Below are positions 47,501 through 59,500 of a DNA stretch of 64,000 nucleotides, piece by piece. Numbering within the stretch: the stretch's first letter is position 1; every line of letters begins with the position of its first letter. This DNA comes from Apoda limacodes. Its lineage: Eukaryota; Arthropoda; Insecta; Lepidoptera; Limacodidae. The notes under the pieces are model-generated. The model searched no databases, was not told where the DNA came from, and was given only the letters and a program-made list of their open reading frames with translations. The position numbers and the translations under genes are program-made. Where the stretch lies: assembly GCA_946406115.1 (NCBI GenBank), contig OX291540.1:9420563-9484562 (forward strand), written 5' to 3'.

Positions 47501-50500
47501 GCTCCTATGCGCAAGAGCACATTTTGACATTGAGCGATATTATCTTGGCTACACGTTTATCTAACTGCGATAGTAAATCAAACTATCGCTATGTAATTAT
47601 TTACTAGATTTTTTCGATAAATAGAGATCTAAAATCGATTTATTTTCAATTATAAATTACGGCAAAATAGGGTGGGTCGACAGTCAAGACCTAGAATTTC
47701 CGGTTTTCTAGAGCTAAACAGTATTGTTTCTCTTAACTGAATTGTTTAGTTGCTAAATCCTAGGTCGTGATTAAAACCTTGTTTGACAAATTTGGTAAAC
47801 TAAACATGCTAAGTAAAAAAAATCGTATTCGATTCAATCACAGACACCCTATTACTAGTACTACAAAGTTATATGAAATCACTAGATATCTAAAAAATAC
47901 TTACTAAATATTGAACTATATTAGTAGTTAAGTATTACTACGTATAGGTATGAATTTAAGACTTTTAGTGTGCTGGATCATGTAAATGGAACAAAATTGT
48001 GAATTGAGTTGTTAGTTTATTAGAAATAATGTAAAAAAAAAGAAACGATGTTAGAAAAGAAATTAGTTAATTTGAGAGAATGCTATTTCAGACAAAATAC
48101 TTACAAGGAGCCGTGTTTTCTGCCACAGAAAATATATAAATTTATATTAATATATATATACAATATATGTAAATCTCTATAAACAGAAGATATATGTACT
48201 GTGTTATGAGTGTGTTAACATTTAATTTTATTCTAATTGACGAGTGTTCCAAAACACTTCCAAACTCACATTATCGAGTTTAAATTAACGAACATATTTA
48301 TATACAATATATATTTCAAAAGCCGAAGTGGTTTAAAGTGGCTTGAAATCGCATATTTTTTAATAGGTTTGTGCTTGTAAGATGCATCCATGAAAATAAA
48401 ATAATTGTTTATTTAATTACTAATTCGTCTTACGTGCACGAAAACGTCAACATGATAAGAAGTAACAAGTAATAAGGAACATCAAGTAAAAGCATTTACA
48501 TCTTTACAAGACAACAAACTGAAATATTTTAATTAAGAATAATTAATTGGGTGTTATTAATAGTGTGACCAGGCTATAAAACTCCACGTAATAGATTAAA
48601 AGGTAGTTCGGTGGTAGTGAAAGGTATCCGTGGTAGTACCAATTTATTTAGAATTCAGAGTATGAGAAGCATAGTAAGAAAAGAAATTAATCTGTGCATT
48701 GTGTGCATTGCTTTTGGGTACAGTCCATAAAAAATTTAACATAGATAAGGATCAAGGTGCTTTGTAGTACAGGCAAGTAACTTTTTGAAATGTGCATTTG
48801 TGAATTGACGAAATTGATTGTAACTAAGGAAAGTTAAAACATAAGTGTGTACGACAAAATTATGTACAACTAGCTTACCCGGCGAACGTTGTTTCTTTTA
48901 TTTTAAAACAACTGCCGCAGCAACCTATTGTTAAAGGGTTGTACTAATTCAGAAACCTTCCCCGGCGTGTGCATAACAACTTACCAAAATTTCATTACAA
49001 TCGGTTTACCCTTATTACGTGAGTTCGACTCGCACTTGACCCTTTCCGAAAATCATTTCTTAATGGATGCCTACGTCATACAAAGAACACACCCTCCCAG
49101 TTTCAGGTCTCTACGATCAGTGGTTTAGGCTGTGCATGGATCCGTCAGTCAGTCATTCAGGACAAAGCATTTAATATGTATACATAGATATCACAGTTAA
49201 GTCCTTACAATAATTAAAATATTTCAGTTACAAGAGATATGAAAGTTTTTTACGCTGCTCTCCCGTCACTGATCCACCGCTAACGTCACTTACCAGATAT
49301 AATAGCATAAATACAAACTAGCCCACTGTGCGATATTATACACACACCCAAAGCGCCAGTACCACTAACTCGTTACTATTTAGTACTGGCATCACTGTTG
49401 ACTACGTCACTTACACCATATAATCATTTAGTTCTATGGCTGAATTATGTCCGCAGACCCAATGTGGTTTAAACGCAAAAAAGGAGTCAAAACTCTTGAC
49501 GCCCCCACCTTGTCGCCATTTTCTTTATTGCTTATTTCATCACTTATGTCATAGATATAAAAGTGTTGCAAACCAAATGGCGATGCGATGTTTTGCACAC
49601 TGACCAGGCGTTTCTATAGAGCTACGAGATGTCGAAGCCCTTGGCGCAGTCACTACGGTTTCCTAGAGTAGCTGACGTCACCTCTCACGATTTTTTTCAA
49701 TAAAATATATATAACTGATACAGACCGGCCAACTGAGCGATGTTGTCCGCTGATCCGAAGCGATTGGACCGCGAGAAGAGATGCGCGAACTCTCTCGGCG
49801 CTGCCATCACACTGCCGCCTAGTCCAGTGATGCCATCACGGATATTGCCACCCACATTTCTGTTGATTGTCTTTCGTTATTTTGATTTTTTCGTATTTTT
49901 CAATAATTAGTGTACTAATATCTCACTATTGAAAAAAAACAATTTGGCGCAATAAAAAATAATTTGATAGTGTATTTGCAAAAATATTTTTGTACTTATT
50001 TTAAACTTAAACTTACTTCAATCCCTGTCCCATGTCTCTTAGAACTTCACGCGGCTGTCGATGTTGCTGCCCACTGCTGCCGTGTTGCTAATCAAAACAT
50101 AAATTTCTGTTAAGTTTCTTTGTTTCATTCGATAAGAAATACATTGCAATAACAAAGCAAGATAAATATAAAACCTAACCTTATTTAGGTTTCGATTCAT
50201 AACTAATGTAACAAATGACCAACAAACAAATTAAGACTTAAAATTCACTAATACTAATTATCATATCTGAAGTTTATTATGTTGGTTACCTTTTTATAGC
50301 TTTTACATTTAGTTTAAACTTAAACTATAAATTGCTATGTAAAAAGTAATATTTGTTAACCCAAATAAAAATTATATGTCTGATAGACGGGGGATTTCTT
50401 TTCAACCACATTTTGATAAAAGAGAAATAATACATGTAAGTAAATATCGTTTATTTTCGTTTTGGGCCGCCCTTTTTCTTCAATGGTGTTTATTTTGAAC

Positions 50501-53500
50501 CATTACCTCAGTAATTGCCAATATAAACAAGTGCGACTGACATACTGATAACAAAGTATAATTATTTAATTTTAAGCAACGATATAAATGCAACACACTT
50601 GTATCAAATTTATAGGAGTAAATATAATAAAATTAAATTACTTAATAAGATCGAAATCATTGGACAAAATCAAGTTTAATAACATTTTTTGAACTTAGGA
50701 ATATTCTTAAATTTATCTACCTGACCCTGCATACGTTCTCCGACTATACCTAAACCTTCCTCTTAAAATACTTTGTCAATTAAAGAAAACCGGAACAGTC
50801 CGTCTGATAGTGGAACTACGGTATGGGGTTCTTTAAGACACGAGTAATGCCCCTGGTGCGCAAGCTTCCAAAGACCAAGTATGCTGGCTTGACACCTTAA
50901 AGGGATATAAAAAGAGAAAACATGCACATCCAAACAGACAGATACAGTAGAGTACTTTGTTTTTTACTAGATATATAGAGATTTCTTACCTCCCAATTCT
51001 TGATTCTCTTATTATACCCCTCAAGTTTTTTTTGTAGTTGAGCAATGTAAAGGGCACTCTTTTGGTTCTTTTTTTCGAACACAGCTTTAATGCGTTGCAA
51101 CTGTTGTTTATCCGCGTTTGCAGCTAACTTCAGGTACTCATCTACATTGTCTGCAACGTGAAATTAAGGAGATTAAATGAAGATTAAAATTTGCGAAACT
51201 CAAGGTCATAACGTAAACGAGAAAATTAGGGAAACATTTAATTTTTTTGTTATTCTTGACCCAACATACAAAAATCAAAGTTTGAATCGAAATTATATGA
51301 TAAGTCCAGCCGGTAAAGTTCAAAAGATCTGAAAAACTTGGAACAGCAATTTTTCTTCACAAACCATAACCATTAAAATATATAAAAACGGTGCTGGAGA
51401 AGGTGCCGCTTCCTTTTAAAACTACTGTGGGGAGAAAAGCCTAAATTCGCTTGTATCTCCTTAATGGTTAAAGAAATCAAAAAAGAAGGTTGAAGTTTGA
51501 TTAATTTGCTAAAAAGAAATTTGTTTTGTTTGTATATGCTGTACTTTTTGCTATCACTATCAAAGAAGTAGCAAAACTTTTATTACATTTACATTTTTAT
51601 GTCATTCACGCGAATGTAGCGTTAAAATACTTCAAATTTGTTTTTAAAAAAAAAAATATCTAAACCCATGCAAGCTAGGCAAGTCAATAAAGAATTATTG
51701 AGTCTTGAACAAAATTTAAAAATTAGTCTTTCCTAAATACCAGTTTTAATGGTATTGCATGCTTATCTACACTAATATTATTAAGATTTAAAGTTAGTGT
51801 TTTCCTTAACTACTTTTCTGATTGAAAAAAAAACTTTTACCAATATAAGTCAAGTCGGAAGAAAAAATGCACTTTTCCTTAATGTTGCAACGAAGCAACG
51901 GTATGATCTGATTTAGGCGCAGGGATATCTAGAGGGATATCAATACAGAATTAATGCAGAACAAAAAATACAAAACTTTTGATTCTGATCAATAGTTCCC
52001 ACGGTAACAATTTTTTACGTCACTATTCTTAACGTCGTCGTAACGGTAGTTAAAATTAACTTAGTCTAGGACACAGAAATAGCTGTAGGGACCGCGAAAA
52101 ACAGTATATTATATATAATAATATAAATTCCTACCGGAATAGATTTTTCCGTGGGTGAAACTCCGGGGATCATCTAGTAAGTATGTAGAAGAACACACTA
52201 ATGCAGGAATGGCGAACCTTTATTAATAAATGTGCCATTTTTTATGAAAAAAACAATACTGTACCTATGACGTGCCGTCAATAAATCTTGGTTAATTAAT
52301 AAAAATGGAGGAAATTAAACGATATGCTATTAACTTAAAGCTATTTGGATATTTGCAGCTCGAAATGTTTACAGCAATCGAAATGTTTAATATTTTATAT
52401 TTATTCAAATTAAAAAAAAATTAATGTTATTTCTGCTGTTGCAAATAAGGTGCTAAAAATCTCACATTAGCGTCGTACTTTGTTACTAAGCAGAATGAAA
52501 GCTAAACATTTCTAAAAATGACTTGCAAGCATAGGTAGGTAAAAATAGAAATTTCATAAATTATTTGCGTTTGCCATGGGTTTGCCATCTCTGCTCTAAT
52601 GTATCTTTTTGCAATTGTGCAATATTTAGACTCATGAAAAATATTTTAAGTAAAAGGTAGTAATTTTAGGCACGGAATATAGGAATTACAAGCAAAATTA
52701 CTATAATAACCTAAAAAAAGGCTAAAAAACCATACATTAGTCTATTATAACCGCCATAAAACTTCATACCATCTCGTATAGTTTGCTCCAATCGTATTAG
52801 TTCCTTGGTTCGACTGATCTTGCTGTTCAGGTGGGCAATAGCGGTTTGAGCTTTTGATGACGTCACGTTACCGCTCCCATCGGCATCATCTGATAACAAA
52901 AAAAAATTATTAGCTACTTAAGAGCAATAAGACAAAAACCCGTTCACATTTCTTCTTTAACTATTACAATAACTAATATAAAATAAGACAATTTAAAGGC
53001 AAATCTTAATTTTAGACGAGGGAACCAGAACAAATTTTTGAAAATCGGTTAAAAAACATTAAAAATAATTTAGTTTGAAAATTGCTTTTCGCCATTGAAT
53101 CATAAAATTCAATAAATTAAAAATATATTTTTAAAAAATTTGAAGTAAAAACAAAAAGACCACAGGTACATGAATAACTTTCATAGTCGCTAAGCAGAAC
53201 AAATGTTTATATTCGTACCAAGTCTAACAAATAAAATATTTAACACTTCATCCAGTGTTTTTCAAGATTTTCGAATCTTTAATATAATTAAAGTATGGCA
53301 ACCCTTTTTGCTTATTTCATTGGAGCTAAAACCTTTTTTCAGCCAGCTATCTTTTAAATTTGGCAATAGAAAACCGTCGCAGGGGCCTGAATCTGGCAAA
53401 TATAGTAGCCGAGACAGAACAGTACTGCCAAAACCGTAACCAAAGCAGCAAAATTAATAGCCAGTATATATTATTTTACCTTTTTCACTCTTATGTCTTG

Positions 53501-56500
53501 TGGTAGGAATTGTGCGGCAAAAACATGAGAATATTGTGCTTTTGTTTCTATCCCGTTTCTGATTCAAACACTTTATTTCTTATTTATTTTACTCTGCTAT
53601 ACAAAGCTATTTTCGCAGCAATTTTAAGTAAGTGGTGTAAATATTGACGTTGTCGACGCTCCATCGATAGCGAAAGAGTACTCGTATTAAATTGTAAAAA
53701 TACATAGCTCGTGGAGCATAAAAAAAATTGATGTGTTGGACGCTCTATCTCCATCACTAGAGACAAAGAGTACTCGTATCGAATTGTCTACATAAACTTT
53801 GATCTTGCTTGCGAAAACTTTGATCTCAAGTAGATTTGAACCAGACTTTTCATTCCTTCTAACTATATCTATGTACATATATTTATACTACTTATTTTAC
53901 AACAAAATGACCAGACAAAAATAATAAATAATAAGTTACATACCAAATATCTCTAACTGGTTTTTTACTATTTTCTCTTCGCACATTTTATTTTCAAAGT
54001 ACACAAAGCCTCTTCACTGTTTAAACACTAAATGTGAAATACATAATTGCGTTGTTAAATTTAAAGCACAGTCTAATAGCTTATTAATATTTTGTTTTTA
54101 TGTATGAAGATAACAACTAGTGATTAGGTTGTATTAATTAATACTTTATTATTTTTCATCACACTTGCATGTAAACAGTGTAATTACATGCAGGCAAGGC
54201 CGGTACTGAAACCTTAATTACCTTTACAGGCTTTTTCTTCGTAAATTTTACTTTCTTTTAGGCGAAGTGGGCATTCATAGAAGAACCCACCCACGGGCGA
54301 TAATGACATATAAAAATCTGTCCTGCCGTCTGTGTTTCAAGATACGCCAAGCGAGCAATAACAAGTTCTAACAACAACCAAAACTGTTTACTTTTGCACA
54401 GCTGCCTAGCCTCTTAGAGCATCGAGGATTACATTGTGCTACGAATACTATCCGAAAACCTAACCTACCACCTAGCCAAACGCGACATTTGCTTTTTTAG
54501 CTGCGACAAGTGCGGCAGAGGCGACGGAGCTGCACGCGCATGGCAAAAGGCAAGTGTGAATGTACGCGACAACTACGGGCATGCAAGTAGCTAGCATGTT
54601 ATTGTGAAAGCTACTGGTATGTGTATTATGGACTTCCAGCGAATAAGCCAAAAGTCGAGGACGGTGGTAGACCACCATAGATTGTGGTTTATTCCAACTG
54701 TCAAGTATAACAGTCCGCCCGTTGTCTGTGGATATTTACCTTGATTTAAATAGTCCCCCTCTTGACCTGAAACGTAAAATAACTCATGTTAATACTTGAT
54801 TCGTACATAACGAACCCTCGTGTTGTTGTAAAATATCTTGAAACTAATCAGCCAGATTAACTTACACCTGGTATTTTTAAGAACCAGGGCAGAAAAACAA
54901 TAAAGAAGTGAAGCTAGACGTTTCTTTTTTAAAAGTGATCATTGTACGAGTACGTTTATGTTTCAGGTCAACAGACTATAAAACCAGAGCCGTCAAAATA
55001 AGTGCATTTGCTAATCGCAAAGTAATCTAATCTATTGTGTACTAATAAACTACAACGCCCAGTGTTCCTAATGTATTGATAAGATAGACAGTACAAATGT
55101 TAGTACATTATTAATTGTGAACAGAGAATAATTTTACCGTTAATTTAAAAGGTATCTGTTTTCTGAAAGAAAGTGGAGATACTTATTATATACTTTTATA
55201 ACTTATCAAAATAATTCAATATAATCGTATATAAATAAAAATCAATTGCCAAATGTATGTCGGAGCATTACTTAAGAACGGCTCGACCGATTTGACTGAA
55301 TTCTTTTTGTTGTGTTCGTAATTGTCAGGACAATGTTTGTATAAAAGAAAACAACCGGTCAAGTTTGAGTCAGACTCGCGCAATAAGGGTCTGACTGAAT
55401 GAAATTTTGGTACATTGTTGTGCAGACGTCAGGAAAGGTTTTTGAATTAGTAAAACCTCTCGACAATAGGTACGCCTGACAGGTGGCGCTGTGGTTGAGT
55501 TATTATTCTATGTAAATAAATATGAATTAGCAACAGTTTATGTTTTCGGAGTGAATAAGTAGAGGGCCTCTCCGTCCTAGGAAAGTGGGAATAGGGTAAA
55601 AAAGATAGGAGGCTACGTTCGCGGGTTTAACAAGTCTTAGTAATATCATAAATGCGAAAGTTTGTGTGTTAGTAGTTTGTGACTTTGACTGCACAACTAA
55701 ACTGATTTGGTGGAAATTTGGAATGGAAATAGTATTTAACTCAAGCAACATATAGACTATATTTTATCATAGATTTGTGATCACTTTAAGCACATAGTCA
55801 CATGGTTATTTAATTAGAGATATAATTTTTATGCATATAACTATTTTTATTTGTTTAATTTATACATAGACATTTTAATACATTAAGTTTAAATTAAATT
55901 TTGTAGGTATTTTGAGGTATTCAATAGTATTTATTTGAGAGTAAGTTTTTAGGATTATTAATATATTTTAATATGATAATTATAAGTATGTTAATCTATT
56001 TTTATGTGATAATCTGTTTTATAAATATATTACAGTTGTTATAATTACCATTTTTAATTGGCAATAACAAATAATATATTATTAATAGGCTATTCATCCA
56101 TTTGTCCGTAATAACTTTGAAGTGTTTACTTTTCTGGAAAACAGCGAATAACATTCATGAATGAATCATTTATTTATTTTAATTCAATATGAAAGATGAC
56201 AACTTAATATGCAGTTAATGCTGAGTGGTAAACAATAGCTTTGTCAAAAGAGTTAGAGAGCGGCCCGCCCGTTAAGTATATCTTTTCTTCGCAATGATGT
56301 CTTATTTATACTATTCTAAGTACTTTGGAATGGTTGGTAAGTGTTCTGGAAAAGATTGCAAGAGACGTACGAGCACTTGCATGTCTCTTACACCATACTG
56401 TTTCTCTTAATAAAAACAAGATGGCGCTTTAACGATAATTTAAGATAGTATTGGCATGGGCCCGTCGCACACTTGGCAGGTTTTTATTATTTGTTGTTAT

Positions 56501-59500
56501 ACTTTAGGGTTCATACTATTTTTGTATGTATTGCTGTTTTAACGGTAGAACAAAAACAACAAAAATGTGTTTCTTTCTACACTTGTGATTTTAATTTTCT
56601 AATGTTTTTCATGAAGCAGTGGTAAAGAAGTTTATATACCTACTTTACATATTACATATTAATATTCTTTATATATTTTGTGTAATATATTCTTATCTTT
56701 TTATACTCCACATTTTTTTTGCTCACAGCTACCTATTGTGTAAGCACGCTACCGGCAACACTGCTTTTCGACTTTCTTTTTCTTTATGTTACTAACGCCC
56801 ACAAAACCAAATTGACTGATAGACAAGAGATGTTGCATTTTCCAATATAGGCACTTAGTTTTACAGAACTGGCACACCAGTAGGACAGTTTAATAACTAT
56901 TATTAATCCATTTCATTTTCTAAGTAGAGTTACCTCTATAACCCGGAGATCCATATTCGTCAGTGGAAGAGAGCGCGTACGACACGTTAGGACTAAAAAC
57001 CGTCCCAGAGAAATCCCCTGTACCTATCAGTCCAGATAGCATCTTCTTCTGTGGAGAATCTTCCAGGCTGCAACAAAGGTGATGCTTTTAGAATTTAAAA
57101 AACTGGGTAAATTCGAGTCGTATGTACACGCGTAACAAAGGGGTTTGGTGGTATGAGAATTGCTAGAAATCTATTTTGTAAAATAAGAAATATTTTTTAT
57201 CTGTCTAGATGTACAGGCAGCTACGATGCAGTTAACTTGTAAGGAACTGATTTTATTAAAAAACAATTATTGTTAAAAATATTTATAAAGCTTTATTCTC
57301 AGTTATTGTGATATTATAAATAGAGTTTGAGAACAACATGGTAAAAAAGGTCACAAAAGATAAGAAAATAAAAAAGGTATTTTTACAACTATCTTTTAAC
57401 ATATACAAGTCGCGAACGTTAAAAATATTAATAATATTTTAACAACATTCTTGACAACAATATAATCGTTTAAGGATGCCTCCTATTATATTATATTGCT
57501 AAGAATGTTGTTAATCTATACAAATATTATAAATATGGATGTGAGTGTTTGTTTTGACTTCCTTTGCACTGCAATGGAGTATTCAATTGAGCTAAAAGTA
57601 GGCTCAATATGGGTTAGTTGAAGAAGATAGACGGAAAAGGAAATAGGTTACTTTTTATCCCGGAAAATTTAAAAGTTTCCGCAAGGATACCAAAAAATAC
57701 AACTAAATTCCTCGACGACGACGAGCTACAGCAAACTTTCTACTATATTATTAAAAAGTTGTTGTGGGAATCCCATGTCCACAGAACTTAACGCGTTTCC
57801 TGCTGGCAAGAGCTAGTAGCATATAAAGTCGAAGAGTACATCAAAACCTCCAATTATTTATTTCTAAATTTAGGTTAATACTAAGAGACTTGTGGGCGAG
57901 TACCTCTACAGCATACCATTAAGTATTGGGTCCTTTAACGATATCCCTATGTGTTTCGATAAGATAAATTTACTATAAGTAAAACATATTATAAACATGG
58001 ATATAATAAACTTGATTATTTATTGAACATATTATGCTGCAATGGTTTCCACTCTAAATCCTAAAATAAAAACCCCCCCGAGTTTTCCTTGTTTTTCCTG
58101 ACAATTTATATGAAATAACCTCACCAAAAATATTGTTCGTAAATTTTAATTTACACCTTTAAACCGACCCTAAAATAGAGGATCTTTGTTTGACTTATTA
58201 TATTTGTTTTTAGTCTCGCGACGTCTTTAGTCATTTGAACGATAAATCCATATCAATATCGTACACAAAAAAAAAACTGCGAACTTAATATTTTTGGAGT
58301 CAGTATAGTTATTAAATTTTATTTTTCACAGAATGACTTTACATTTGAATTTGGAGTCAGTTGGAAACAATATTAGTTTCATTTCTTGATTAATTATGAA
58401 TATAGACACATAACACAAAAATTACACTTTTTTGCACTCAATTTGCCATTTGTTATCACTACAAACGAATAGTTCACTGTAATAAACGGAAACGATGTTG
58501 ATTAAAAACTTCTATTAAGTAGTTTACTGAAATGGAGATTTCTAATTATGTTGCATAGAAACATAATTATGTCCCTCCAAAAGACTGAAAGTAAAATGCT
58601 TCTTTAGATTATGGTCACCTAAACTCAGCCAGAGCATAAAAATATCCCACATTTTCAATTACTGGGGTAGTACCGTCTTACCATGAGCTTCCGAGACCAC
58701 TATAAACTTCCCTGATTTTTCAGGAAGTGGACACCCTGTGCTGTAAGTATATCTGATTGTTTGATTACGTCAAGTCAGTGTTCATTGCCTATCGATCCTA
58801 TAAGAATAGTTTAAATGTAGGTAGGCTTTGATTTATTAAATTATTAATCTTCATAATGCTTCGGAACGAAGAATCAGTCAAAAGCGATTGAATTTGTGAC
58901 AAACACGTAGACAAAAGTTAATTTATCAGCAATTAAGGGGGATAAAACTTACTTGAGGCCTACTTGAGGATACTTGATATTATCATCATAGACGCCATGA
59001 TCTCTGCTTAATTGTACCACTTGGTAACATTTGGATTTGCGAAAAAATTGAACAAGTCTATACTTACTCCCTTGAGGCATTCCCAGTGGTGTTGGCAGAC
59101 AGTGGACTACTACCTAGATCCCTTGAATGCGACTTGACATGGTGTGCTGTGCGCTCTCCGTGGCGAGACGACGCACTTGACGAAGGCTCCTGGACAAATA
59201 TCGAAACATATACGTATGTACAAATAAAACAAGCCACCTAAATTGCAGGCAATGACCTAATAAATTTGATATAGGAAAAACATTTTTATTTTGAGACTAC
59301 GTAGGAATAATTAGCTAATTACAGACATGGGCAATTACTAATACTACTTTTCTTTTGATAAGATATATATTTCAAACGCAAGTGGTCAATTTGTTGTTGT
59401 TCATCGTGCAGCACCATACCAACTGCCACAACTAAGGCGCAATACGAATCGAGATATTTAGAATTGCATACTGATTAGAATTAGAGATGTGGTAATGCAT

